From contig SWDT01000121.1 of the NCBI GenBank assembly GCA_009193035.1, positions 124,001-188,000 on the forward strand: a stretch of DNA of 64,000 bases, read 5' to 3'. This DNA comes from Halicephalobus mephisto (Eukaryota > Nematoda > Chromadorea > Rhabditida > Panagrolaimidae). The translations under genes were made by a program, and so were the position numbers. Positions 34,798 through 45,528 of the stretch are shown here, in pieces (position 1 is the stretch's first letter; every line of letters starts with the position of its first letter). The notes beneath the pieces were generated by a model. It saw only the letters and a program-made list of their open reading frames with translations, ran no database searches and had not been told where the DNA came from.

Positions 34798-37700
34798 ATG
34801 TCTTCGGTTATCCAGAATCGTCTGAAGACCGCCAGAAGGTCTCTGGCTCATCAGGCTAGTCGACTTAAAAAAAGAAAGTTTGTTTTAATTTTTTAAATTT
34901 AAATTTTAAAAAAAAATTAGATTTAGAAAATCATCGAGAAAATCTACTTTGACTTCGATCGTGGATCCGGCGACGATGCTTCTGAAGGCGGCCCTGGACG
35001 AGCCGGTCAGGGAGCGGAGTCTGCAGCAGATCCGGATTCTGGAGACTCAGAAACCTGTTTTCGAAGAAGATGAACCATTACTGTCATTTCATAAAAAAAA
35101 TAAAGAAATTGAAAAAAAATTTCGAGAACTTCAAACTTGCGAAATCATGATCAAAAATAACGGATCGGAGTTGATCGAGCTCATATCCAGGGATCTGGGG
35201 ACCGGCACCATCAGCAAAGCCACCCTGGACCGGTTATTCCTTTTCAAAATGACGGCAAATGCGATGGTGGAAGCTTCCTCGAGATTCGCCAATGCTGCAA
35301 ACAAAGAACGCGAAAAATTCAGAAAAAAATTCGACAAAGAAGACCGGATAAAAACGAAAAAAAATGAACCAGATATCTCGAGCCAAAAAACAAAAATAAA
35401 ACATTTGACGAAAATCGAAAGTAAGTCAAGTTTTTAAATCGAAATTAACCAGGGAAATTCCAGCAGAAGACGATGAATTTTTCGACGCCGTTGAAGGACA
35501 TCATTCCGACGACTCTCTTGCAGATTCCAGTCAGTCTGTCTCCAGAATCTCGACTCCGGTAAATTTTTAAAAACATTCTAAATTAAATTCTCCGAAAAAT
35601 TCTAGAAATTTCCAGAATCCAGTGGAAAATTCTAAAATTTTTTATAATTTAGTAGGTTTTAGAATTTCTCTATACCTTAATAAAAAATTTAAAAGTTTTC
35701 AGAATTCAGTAGAAAATCCTGAAATTTTTCATAATTTAGTAGATTTTAGAATTTCTTTATACCTTAATAAAAATTTAAAAATTTTCAGAATTCAGTAGAA
35801 GATTCTAAAAATTTTTTATAATTTAGTAGATTTTAGAATTTTCTATACCTTAATAAAAAATTTCAAAGTTCTGAGAATCCAGTGGAAAATTCTGAAGTTT
35901 TTTCATAATTTAGTAGAAGATTCTGGAAATTTTCAGAATCCAGTAGAAAATCCTGAAATTTTTCATCATTTAGTAGAAAATTCTAGAAATTCATATAAAA
36001 ATTATTTTTATAAAAAGTTTAATTTTTAATTTTTTAAATAATATTATTTTAAAAAATTTTACTTTTTTTTTTAATTTTGGAGATTTTTAATTTTTTTTTT
36101 AAATTTTACTTTTTTAAATAATGTTATTAAGGTTATCTCGAGTGAAAGAAGAACCCGGGTCCCCTACAGACCGTCGAATTCGATCAATTATCTATCTTTG
36201 ATGAAAAACTGCATCGGAAAAGACCTTTCTAAAATCTCCATGCCGGTGAGTGATCATTATTAAATCCTTATTTTTATTAAAAAACAGCGGATTATAAAAC
36301 GTAAAATAAATCCTTTCAATGAACCAAATAATGAACAATTTGGAAGTAATCCACTAACTTCGTAAATTGTCAAAAATAGTCCTTAAAATAATTTCGAAAG
36401 CAATATTGAAAAAATAGTTTTAAAAAAATAATTTTTTTTGAAAAAATTCGTTTTAAAAAAATAATTTTTTTTGAAAAAATTCATTTTAAAAAAATAATTT
36501 TTTTTCAAAAAATTCGTTTTAAAACCAAAAAAATTTCAAAAAAAACTTTTTAAAAAAATGATTTTCTTCAAAAAAATTGTTTCAAAATAATTTTCTTCAA
36601 AAAAATTCGTTTTAAGACAATTTTTTTTTGAAAAATTATTTTTAGATTATAAAATTTAAAAAAATTTGTTAAAAGAAAATAATTTTTTTTCAAAAAATTT
36701 AAAAAAACTTTTTTAAAAAAATAATTTTATTTTAAAAACTTAAAAAGAAATAAACTTTTTTGAAAAAATTGTTATAAAATAATTATTTTTTAAATAAATT
36801 TTTTCGAAAGGAATTATTTTGAAATAAGAAAGTTTTTTGAATAATTTTATTTTTAAAAATTTATGCAAATTTTAGGTCGATTTCAACGAGCCTATCTCGG
36901 TCCTGCAGCGACAGACAGAGGACCTGGAGTATTCTGGACTTCTGGACAAGGCCTTCCAGGAGAAAGAAGACCTGGAAAAGAGATTGGCCTTGGTTACGGT
37001 ATTCGCCATAAGTGCGTATTCTACCGTAGGAAAACGAACGGCGAAACCGTTCAATCCGCTTCTGGGAGAGACTTTCGACTTCGACAGGAGATCGGATTTG
37101 GGATGGAGATCCGTGGCAGAACAAGTGTCTCATCATCCGCCGACTTGCGCTCTCGTCGCGGAGAGTCTTCGTGGATGGCGTCTGAATCAAAGTTACACTT
37201 ACACGAGCAAGGTGAAGGGCAGATCGTTGTGTGTCATCCCCATAGGGGGTACTTACGTGAGATTCGAAGACAACCAAGACTTGTTCATCTATGAGAAGGT
37301 CAGCACGGCGACCAGAATGACGAACATCATGACGGGGAATCTGCAGACGGACAACTACGGGGACCTCTGGGTCAGGAACCACAGAACTGGAGCCAGATGC
37401 GTCATAAAATTTCACGAACAAGGGTATTTCTCCAAAGAAGAACCAAGGAAGATTTCTGGAGCCGTTCTGGATCCTTCTGGAATCCCGAAATTCAGAATCG
37501 AAGGAAATTGGGATAAACAAATTACCGTATTCAAAATCGATCTGGAAGAAAACATAATCGAAGAAGAAGTTGTTTGGAAAGCAAATCCACTTCCGAAAGA
37601 AAGCGAAAAAATGCACAATTTTACAAAATTCGCAATTGAACTGAACCAAATCGAAGAAGGACTTCCACCGACGGATTCGCGACTCAGACCTGACCAGAGG

Positions 37701-38684
37701 CTGATGGAAGACGGCAAATGGCAAGTTGCCAACGACGTGAAACACAAACTCGAAGAAGCCCAGAGGGCTAGAAGACAGAAACAAGAGTCAAATCATGTCG
37801 GTGAGTTTTTTTTCAATTTTGAACTTACTGTAATTCTCAGAATCTTCCAGAATCTCATATAAGATTCTAAAATTCAATCAAAAGTTGTAAAAAACTACGG
37901 TAATTTTACAACAAAATGTTTTTAAAATTTTTATAAAAACGTAATTCTTGAATCAAATTTTGCAAATTTTTTAAAAATTCAATTTTAGACAATTAAAAAA
38001 AATTATTTTTAAACTTTTATAATATTTTAATTTTTGAATTAAATTATAAAATTAAAAATTTTACAAATGTTTTCGAAATTCATTTTCAGACAATTTAAAA
38101 TAATTATTTTTAAATTTTTATTATATTTTAATTTTTGAATTAAATTAAAAAGATAAAAATTTTATAAATGTTTTTGAAATTCATTTTCAAATAATTTAAA
38201 AGAAATTATATTTTAAATTTTTATTATATTTAAATTTTTGAATTAAATTATGAAACTAAAAACTTTATAAATATTTTCGAAATTCATTTTCAGACAATTT
38301 AAAATAATTATATTTTAAACTTTTATAATATTTAAATTTTCAAACTAAATTAAAAAGATAAAAATTTTACAAATGTTTTCGAAATTCATTTTTAGACAAT
38401 TTAAAATAATTATTTTTTAAATTTCTTTAATATTTTAATTTTTGAACTAAATTATGAAGCTAAAAATTTTACAAATTCTTCAACATAATTTTGCATGAAA
38501 ACCTATTTTTAATTTTTAATCATGTGATCTTGGGTTTTCAGAATATAAGCCCCTCTGGTTCCACAGAAAAGACCCATCTGAGATGGTTGATCAAAACGAC
38601 GTTTACGACTTTGACTCCAAGTACTGGTTCTGTCGGGAAAACCGGGATTTTCACTTGTGTCCGGATATTTTTTTTCTGGATTAA
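34798..38684 (+). CDS. Oxysterol-binding protein (OSBP subfamily) with FFAT motif
   Basis: Six exons (34798-34877, 34927-35420, 35464-35558, 36132-36245, 36876-37800 and 38542-38684) with consistent phases give 616 residues. The lipid-transfer domain carries the signature EQVSHHPP (343-350), plus YRPSNSINYLSLMKNCIGKD, KPFNPLLGETF, TDSRLRPDQRLMEDGKW and a C-terminal WFCRENRDFHLCPDIF as in human OSBP. A clean FFAT motif (EFFDAVE, 196-202) predicts binding to VAP at ER contact sites. Such proteins exchange sterol for PI4P at ER-Golgi contacts. It belongs to the worm obr family and looks closest to OSBP itself. No PH domain is visible. The first exon found (MSSVIQNRLKTARRS) may be the true start of a short form, or a PH-coding exon may lie beyond the repeats upstream. 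Confidence 0.95.
35570..36110. repeat. Tandem repeat in OSBP intron 3
   Basis: Four to five copies of a unit of about 110 bp with TATACCTTAATAAAAAATTT, TTCAGAATTCAGTAGAAAAT and ATAATTTAGTAGATTTTAGA. Confidence 0.65.
37900..38500. repeat. Tandem repeat in OSBP intron 5
   Basis: Five to six copies of a unit of about 105 bp with TTTTCGAAATTCATTTTCAG, ACAATTTAAAATAATTAT and TTTTTGAATTAAATTA. Confidence 0.7.
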
Positions 38685-38710
38685 ATACGGATCACGGGCC
38701 CTTTTTATTT

Positions 38711-38984
38711 TTATTTTTTTTGGTTGACGGGAAAATAAAATTCTTTGTTTGAAACCGACTCATCTGAACAAATAGGATTTTGCCTGAGGAAAGATTTATT
38801 TCGAAATGAGGAACGGTCAAGTTGTATCAGCGAAAATCGAAAGCAAACAAGAGGATTTTTTCCGATCATGGAGGATAAGCCCCGCGGTCGGCTCTCGACC
38901 AGTCCACTCAAGTCGTTTTTGAAATAAAAGGCCTCGAGTGCTTCAGATTCTGCTGGAATGTTCTGCTTGGTCAACGACAGTCTG
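38711..38984 (-). pseudogene. Orphan coding-like segment convergent with OSBP
   Basis: After a TTTTCAG acceptor at about 38985, the minus strand is open to a TAA at 38711. The first half has good codon use and protein-like sequence (NLRLSLTKQNIPAESEALEA, FYFKNDLSGLVESRPRGLSS). The second half is less convincing. No upstream exon was found before the ShKT gene at 39413. It could be a terminal exon or a relic. I do not recognise a family. Confidence 0.3.
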
Positions 38985-39000
38985 AGGTTTTCTGAAAATC

Positions 39001-39410
39001 AGCCTTAGGCAACTTTAAACCATGTTCATTTTTCAGCCTTAGGCAATTTTAAACCATATTCATTTTTATTGTTTTAAAAATTAAAAATAATTTTAAAATA
39101 ATTTAGAATTTTTAATTTTAAAAATAAAAAATTTCGAAAATTTCAGAATTTTGTGATGGATCCTGGAAGATTCTAAAAACTTCCAAAAATCCAAAATCGA
39201 CTATAAAATTTCCGAAATATAGAAAATTTTAAAAAATTCAAAAATTATGAAATTCTTAAATTTTGGAATTTCTAAATTTCAAAAATTTCTATAATTTTTA
39301 CAATAATCTAGTTTATTAAAAATATTCAAAATCAAAAATTCTAAAAACTTCGTGTTGAAAAAATTTAAAAACGTTTATTTTTAATTTTTTTATAATAATA
39401 AATATTTTCA
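39001..39410. other. Intergenic spacer with a direct duplication
   Basis: CAGCCTTAGGCAATTTTAAACC is present twice within 39000-39065, followed by TTCATTTTT both times. The remainder to 39400 is AT-rich. Confidence 0.5.
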
Positions 39411-39411
39411 G
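39406..39411 (+). other. Trans-splice acceptor of ShKT gene 1
   Basis: ATATTTTCAG ends at 39411, one base before the ATG at 39413. This spacing is typical of SL1 addition in nematodes and would leave a one-base native leader. Confidence 0.65.
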
Positions 39412-39412
39412 A

Positions 39413-39610
39413 ATGAAACTTCTTTTTTGGATTTTGACAGTGGTCCTTCTCCTTTCTACAGTACTCTCTGCTCCTGTAGAGGATTCAGGAGAAGTCGAAA
39501 GATGCGAAGACAAGAGCGAATACTGTAAGTACATGAAGAGCAACTGCTTCGACGTCAAATACGAATCGCTTTTCAAATCTCAGTGCAGACAAACCTGTGG
39601 ATACTGTTGA
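39413..39610 (+). CDS. Small secreted ShKT-domain protein 1
   Basis: A single-exon gene of 65 residues. A strong signal peptide (LLFWILTVVLLLSTVLSA) precedes a short acidic spacer and one ShKT-like domain with six cysteines (C-x6-C-x6-C-x12-C-x3-C-x2-C). It ends directly at the last cysteine (CRQTCGYC). Nematodes have many secreted proteins built of single or repeated ShKT domains. Their targets are mostly unknown, and the domain name alone does not show venom activity. The leader acceptor lies one base before the ATG. A second ShKT gene with different sequence lies 2.8 kb away on the other strand. Confidence 0.9.
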   Translation: MKLLFWILTVVLLLSTVLSAPVEDSGEVERCEDKSEYCKYMKSNCFDVKYESLFKSQCRQTCGYC

Positions 39611-40780
39611 AGCTCCAATATTTATTTTTATTTAATCAATTAAAAATTAAAAATCAACCGCGAAAATTCGTTTCCGGATGGAGATATTGTTCAAATAAAA
39701 AATATTAAAAAAATAGAAATTTGTTCAAATACAAATTAAATTTATAATTTTGATTTTTTTGGAAAATTAAATTTTGCAGAAATACGTGAATTAAGGACAG
39801 TAATTTATCCATTTTAAAATTTAATTTTTTTGTAATTACTGCGTGAATATTTTTGAATATTGTTGTTATAAAAATAAAAATGAATTTTGTTACGAAATAG
39901 TCCTAATATGGATTTTCAGAATCTTCTAAAAATTTTCATAGTCTTCAATTTTAGAATTTTATTTTAAAGTAATGTTATTACAAAAATAAAAATGAATTTT
40001 GTTACGAAATAGTCCTAATATGGATTTTTAGAATCTTCCATTTTAGAATTTTATTTTAAAGTAATGTTATTACAAAAATAAAAATGAATTTTGTTACGAA
40101 ATTGTTCTAACATCGACTTTTAGAATCTTCTAAAAATTTTCATAGTCTTCAATTTTAGAATTTTATCTTAAAGTAATGCTACTGTAAAAAAAATGGATTT
40201 TGTTAGAATTTCGATATGAATTTATAAAATCGTTTCAGATTTTACTGTTTCTTTAAGATATTAGAATACCTCTTTGAAATTTTGGAAAGTTCCAAATTTT
40301 TTACTAGACTCTGGAAAATTTTAGGAATGACTACGGAATTCCAGTTTAACAAAACAAATGGATCAAAAACAGTTCAAGGAGACATACTTGTAGTCGTGTC
40401 TCAAGAGTTCGAGGAGTATTTCTTTGAGAAAATTTGTCCTTATTTTTAGTTCTTAAAAGAGTTCCTCTTCAAAAATCTTGAGATTAATTTACTTGCAACA
40501 TTTATGTCAGTTGGAAATTTTCACCATGAAAATACTTTCAAGTTAAAATCCTAAAAAAATTGGAAATGTTTTTCAAGTTTAAACTTGGCAGATTCATACA
40601 TGAAAGTTACAATACATAGGACTCTGTATTTTTTATAAAAATTATAATATCTGATTACGTAAAGAATGGAAGTACAACCATTATATACAATTTCTGTAGT
40701 AATTACCAACTATGACATATGCAATACAATTGCTAAGATTTCATGAACGTTTGAGGATCATAGAAGAATGAGAACATATT
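39611..40780. repeat. Intergenic tandem repeat and AT-rich sequence
   Basis: From 39840 to 40200, three copies of a unit of about 90-120 bp carry AAAATGAATTTTGTTACGAA and TAAAGTAATGTTATTACAAA. From 40260 to 40780 the sequence is not repetitive at a glance and no gene is seen. Confidence 0.6.
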
Positions 40781-41280
40781 TTGAAGATAATAAAACATAG
40801 TATGAACTATATTGAATGTTATGTAATAATTACGAAACTTTCTGTGATGATATGTAATGTAACTACTATGATGTTCATGATCATTCAATGTTTGCACAAA
40901 ACATCACGTTTGATGCGAAACATCACAATAGTTGACAAAAGCTATATTGAATGTTATGTAATAATTACGAAACTTTCAGTGATGATATGTAATGTAACTA
41001 CCATGATGTTCATGATCATTCAATGTTTGCACAAAACATCACGTTTGATGCGAAACATCACAATAGTTGACAAAAGCTATAATGAATGTTGTGTAATAAT
41101 TACGAAACTTTCCATGATGATATATAACATGACTACCATGATGTTCATGATCATTCAATGTTTGTAACAAATATTTTCCCTATTGTAAAATATCATAATA
41201 GTTGACAAGAGTCATATTTTATATCATACAAAGATTATAGAACTTTCTGTGATGATATATCACACAAAGGCTACAAAACC
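40600..41280. mobile_element. MITE-like element containing a 135-bp in-frame tandem repeat (copy A)
   Basis: Units begin at about 40807, 40942 and 41077, exactly 135 bp (45 codons) apart. Each reads ATTGAATGTTATGTAATAAT ... TGATGATATGTAATGTAACT ... CATGATCATTCAATGTTTG ... CAAAACATCACGTTTGATGC. Because 135 is a multiple of three, a frame of 128 codons stays open (40781-41167). A matching array lies at 58282-58670. The flanks (AAGATTTCATGAACGTTTGA) also match, so the whole segment is one repeat-family member. Confidence 0.7.
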
Positions 41281-41299
41281 TTATATAATGATGTTACAC

Positions 41300-42000
41300 A
41301 CTCGTTGCATTGTGCACCAAGCGGAAATTATAAATTTCTGTGCTCCAGTCTTACTTTATTTGATGTGCTTACAAAGTAGACTTCATATCGAAGTTCACGA
41401 AGCTTCCGATCGAATATTTGTCGTCAAATTCAAAACTAAGTCTACAAGCAGACAGATGAACAGATGATAGATGATTAAACAGACAAGCAAATGAAAAAAC
41501 AGACAAATTCACTAGACAGAGATCAGACACAAGTTATAACCTTCAGAATCTCACAACTTTTATCATTACTTTGGATAAAGTGTTTACAACATGAATTTAG
41601 CATCGGGATTCACAGTCTAATCGAATATCCATTCAAATCTAGGAATGAACCTACATATGAACAGATAAATAGACAAAATCAAATCGATTTGCGACGCAGA
41701 TGTAAATTACGATCTTTAGGATCTCAGAAATCCTTATATTGCTTCATTTAAACTCTCTACAACATAGATTCAACATTAAATTTTGAATTTTCCAACTAAA
41801 TACCCAATTTGTCAGATCTGAGAACAGATATATAGACAAATTTAATAAATGGCGAAGATGTAAGTTACAATTTTTAGGATCTCAGAAATCCTTATATGAC
41901 TTCATTTAAACTCTCTAAAAAGTAGATCAAATATCAGTTTTCAAAGTTCTTGATTGAATACTATTTTGCTGAATCTGACATCAGATCCGCGAAATCAACT
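41300..42000. repeat. Degenerate tandem repeat of ~150-170 bp
   Basis: Three to four imperfect copies share GATCTTTAGGATCTCAGAAA, CCTTATATTGCTTCATTTAA and an AACAGATAAATAGACAAA stretch. Confidence 0.5.
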
Positions 42001-42088
42001 CGATATGTAAGTCTACCGTAACCTTCCTCAATGACTATTTTTCAGTGGGTTTTCAAAGTAGTAGCATTAGTTTGTTTTCGAATATCAT

Positions 42089-42337
42089 TTGATGTATTTT
42101 TTATTGACATTTCTAAACTTGTCGATTGGACAAGTGGTTTTGGGTAAAGAAAAGAATGAGGACGACCGACACTTTTTGGGGGACAATAGAACGAGCCAGA
42201 GTTCAAACTACATTAAAATGTTGGAAAATGACAATTATCGTTTTTTGAGATGTGAGATTCTGAAAAGATGGAATTGGACGGTTTCAGAATCCTTGATGGA
42301 ACGAGGACGGATTTGGACGATTGAAGATGGATCATGA
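42089..42337 (+). CDS. Doubtful small secreted protein
   Basis: An open frame of 82 codons starts with a hydrophobic stretch resembling a signal peptide (MMYFLLTFLNLSIGQVVLG), then a polar sequence with NRTS and NWTV glycosylation-like sites and a single Cys. The stop lies 65 bp from the end of the convergent ShKT gene. No leader acceptor is close to the ATG. It may be chance. Confidence 0.25.
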   Translation: MMYFLLTFLNLSIGQVVLGKEKNEDDRHFLGDNRTSQSSNYIKMLENDNYRFLRCEILKRWNWTVSESLMERGRIWTIEDGS

Positions 42338-42401
42338 TTTTTTTAGACTAATGAACGATTGGGGGAAGTTTAGGGATAGGGGGCCGGAGGTGGACAGCCA
42401 T

Positions 42402-42639
42402 TTAGACGGTGCAGAGTCCACAATGCTTGCGGCAATACTTGGTGATGAGGTTAGACCACTTCTTAGCAGTGCAGTCTTTAGCAACAGAAGCACATTGTTC
42501 ATCAGTGACTAAAAATGACTAATTATCCAAGTCAAAGAAGATCGAGAAACTCACGTCGGTTAACACATGGTCCGGTGGTGTCGGCGTAGACGATGAAAGC
42601 GACGACAGCGAAGAAGATCAAAACGTGGAGAAGCTTCAT
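42402..42639 (-). CDS. Small secreted ShKT-domain protein 2
   Basis: Two exons (42555-42639 and 42402-42508) joined in phase 1 across a 46-bp intron (GTGAGT ... TTTTTAG) give 63 residues. A signal peptide (LLHVLIFFAVVAFIVYA) is followed by one ShKT-like domain with six cysteines (PCVNR, EQCAS, KDCTAKKW, KYCRKHCGLC). The exons are GC-richer with preferred codons, suggesting good expression. Only the cysteine pattern resembles ShKT gene 1. It has a TATA box and a leader acceptor just upstream. This is a clear gene although each exon is short. Confidence 0.9.
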
Positions 42640-42657
42640 ATCGATACGTGTAACTAC

Positions 42658-42663
42658 CTGCAA
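42658..42663 (-). other. Trans-splice acceptor of ShKT gene 2
   Basis: On the minus strand TTTTGCAG ends at 42658, 18 bases before the ATG at 42639. Consistent with SL addition. Confidence 0.55.
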
Positions 42664-42720
42664 AATGAGATTCAAAATCGAAAATGAAAAAATCTGTCAA
42701 TATTGGGGAGATTTAGAACA

Positions 42721-42726
42721 TTTATA
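42721..42726 (-). promoter_or_regulatory. TATA box of ShKT gene 2
   Basis: GGGATATAAATG on the minus strand, about 65 bp before the leader acceptor. Confidence 0.5.
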
Positions 42727-42739
42727 TCCCCACGGAATC

Positions 42740-43270
42740 CTCAAACACGCCTTCGTCTTTGTGCCTTAGATTTACGAGAATCATTGTGTCTTTTCCCGGA
42801 TCCCGATCTAGACACAAAAATGCGGAAGCTGTTCAAACACACGTTCACTGTATCCCTCTTCCTCAATCTGACGAAAAAAGTCAATTTATTTTTTCCAATT
42901 CTCGATCTGGTCATTCGTTCACATACCTTTGGAAAGGTGAATCACATTCGAGCGTGTTGGTTGTGACTATATCGGATTTGAGTTTTTAGATAACAGCGAT
43001 TTAGGATTTAAATTTCTTGCTTATAGTGAATTAGAAAAAAGGTCTTGATAACGGTAAAAGCAATCCAGAAAAAGGATTCCAAATTTGTTTTTGTACAATG
43101 TCGTCGTGTAAGGTTTTTAACATCTGCAGTCGTTTGTCGCAATTGGGGCATTAAGCCAGATCACAGATTTCCAAAGATTTTAATCTTTATTAATTGCAAT
43201 TTAAAGTTCATGTATGAAAAAATTCAATGGAATATTTCTTATATTTTAACTACATTTGATAAGAAACTTG
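42740..43270. other. Upstream region of ShKT gene 2, no gene seen
   Basis: Frames of 76-87 codons occur on the plus strand but overlap one another, lack splice or leader signals and show no protein-like pattern. Confidence 0.4.
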
Positions 43271-43274
43271 TTGA

Positions 43275-43510
43275 ATCATGGATAGGGGCTTCTGGTTCAC
43301 ATTGAGATGAAAAATAAGTAAAAAATTGGTTTACTGACCCCAGAAGCACGAAATACAAAACAATTTTAATAAATATTGCGCATTCAATTTAATTTCCCAT
43401 CAGCGCACAATCGTAAACCTCCCATTGGCCTCAGGGTATTTCCCCTCGGGACCAACGTACGGTTTTCACTTAAATAAATAGGTACACAATCCAACAAAAC
43501 TATATTAAAA
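43275..43510 (-). repeat. Dispersed repeat R3, copy 2 (inverted)
   Basis: The reverse complement reads GTTGGATTGTGTACCTATTT, then CGTTGGTCCCGAGGGGAAAT and CGATTGTGCGCTGATGGGAA. These match 63150-63260 and 30550-30620. Confidence 0.6.
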
Positions 43511-44630
43511 AAACCAATACAGTAGGAATCTGAAATCTCCAAAGTAGTTGAAAAGTATCCCCTACGTACGCCACCAATGGGAGAATTGGGTCAAAGGAGC
43601 AGAAAATTGAAAATTGTTTGAAATTGTTTGTAAATTTTGATTTTGTGCGATATAAAAATAAAAGTAAAATTGAAAAATAGTTCATCAAGTGAACGGAATC
43701 CTCATCGACGAAGGATTTTTTATTCTTTATTCAAATTTCATAAAAAATATTATGTAACTTTTGTGTTTCAAGTTTTGCAATGATTAATTTAGTCGATCTG
43801 TACTATCTTTTGTAATTTCTTGTTTTTCAAAAAAACATTCCGTAATTATTCATTTTCAAATCTGAAAACAAACCTAACATTGTTCAAATACAAATTTTCT
43901 ATCAAAAATAAACCTCTATGTGATTAAGGATTATGCAAATTTTGAATGAAATTTGTACTGTTCATTTAAGAACACTCGTTATCTAAGTTAAAATATAAAA
44001 TAAAATTTTTCCAAACATGTTTTATTTTTATTTCTGAAAAGAATTTGAGAAAAAAGCTTAAAAAATAAGTAAATACGGAATAAGTCAGTGAAAACGAAGA
44101 AAACAATCAAAAATAAGCTTATGAAAACGAAGAAAACAATCAAAAATAAGCTTATGAAAACGATGGAATCAGCTGTGGCTTATCTTGTGATCGAAAACGG
44201 AAGATGGTAGAGAACAAATTTACGGAAAAAACTTTCCTTGTTTCGGATTTGTTTTTCTCCTTTATAGGCTTATCCGTTGTTTCATTCCTCACATTTTTTG
44301 CAACAGATGATCATCCTTCCGAAGAACCAAAGAACAGGAATGCACGAGTAGGCGGACGGCTTACACATCAACTGGGTCGTTCTCGTCATCATTGTTGTCT
44401 GAGTGAAGATAGTTAAATTGATTCTGATGTACTAAAAAACAACGCTTATATAGAAATTGATTTCGAACAAATTTATATAGAAATTCATTTATGTTACTTT
44501 CCTTGATGCAAGATGGACCGGTTGTATTACACAATACGACAGCAATTCTTACTGTTAAGATAGAAACAGGAAGAATATTACTAATCTTCATTCAATCATA
44601 AGACAAGACAATAACGATATATCTCACACC
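43511..44630. other. Intergenic, with a doubtful minus-strand secreted-peptide frame
   Basis: A direct duplication of GAAAACGAAGAAAACAATCAAAAATAAGCTTAT (33 bp) occurs at 44091-44156. A minus-strand frame (44361-44591) starts with a hydrophobic stretch (ISNILPVSILTVRIAVVLC) and ends acidic (DNNDDENDPVDV). It contains internal GTAAG and TTAG signals, so it could be a split small gene. I could not build a convincing model. Confidence 0.3.
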
Positions 44631-44995
44631 CACACAAATCAACTCAGAGTCTCATTCATGCCCTACAGTATCTCATATTCTTTGATATTGAAGCTATCTA
44701 TTCAGATGTTCTCTTTCTAGTATAGTTTCTGCCCTAACGTCTACATAACAAGTTTCAACACGACTACAATCGAGGTTCTCATTCATGTCCTACAGTATCC
44801 TAGGTTTCCTGATACTCAGGCTATCTATTCAGATGTTCTCTTTCTAGTATAGTTTCTGCCCTAACGTCTACATAACAAGTTTCAGTTCACAACAACAGAG
44901 AACTTCACTCATGCCCTACAGTATCTCACATTCTTTGATATTCGGGCTATCTATTCAGATGTTCTCTTTCTAGTATGGTTTCTGTCCCAACACTT
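44630..44995. repeat. Three tandem copies of a ~125-bp unit
   Basis: Each copy reads TCATGCCCTACAGTATCTCA, then TATTCAGATGTTCTCTTTCT and AGTATAGTTTCTGCCCTAAC. It is related (inverted) to the units at 20500-21360 through the CTACAGTAT and GATATTC-AGGCTAT segments. Confidence 0.7.
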
Positions 44996-45528
44996 GTAAA
45001 ACACATAAAATATTCCGGTCATCTCGCAACTTCAAATAACTATCTGATTGATGATGTAAGAAAGTACAAAAGACATTTAGAAAAAATAACAACTCTCCAG
45101 AAATCGAAAAATATTCGAAATACTGTCTTTTCGATTTATTTCGAACGAATATTTTGAAATTAGATGATTAAATCATTATTATAAACAAGGTATAAAATAC
45201 AAACATAACACGATTGGTAAATCTTTGTTAAGATTGTTAGCAGTCTTTCTGGATCTGTGACGGTATCGCCATCCTGATCAGAAAGATTACAGAAGAAAGT
45301 CGAAGAACTTCTTCACGACTATGGTAAATAAATCGGATATTCAAATTTCAAGGAACTTCAATACGGTGAGAATCTACAACTTTCCTGATATCCGGCTTGA
45401 TGAAGTTTGTCCTTCGCCAAAAAATCTCCTAATTTATGCAAATTTCACTCGTTTATTTAGAATTTTAAAATCAAAGCTTCGCAAAAACGCAAGTTCTTTC
45501 GTGATACGTTTCAAGTAGTTACAGTAGA

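Noticed and set aside
36861..37784. 307-codon minus frame opposite the OSBP domain
   Set aside because: Antisense shadow of exon 5. The plus strand has the EQVSHHPP signature and matching splice phases.
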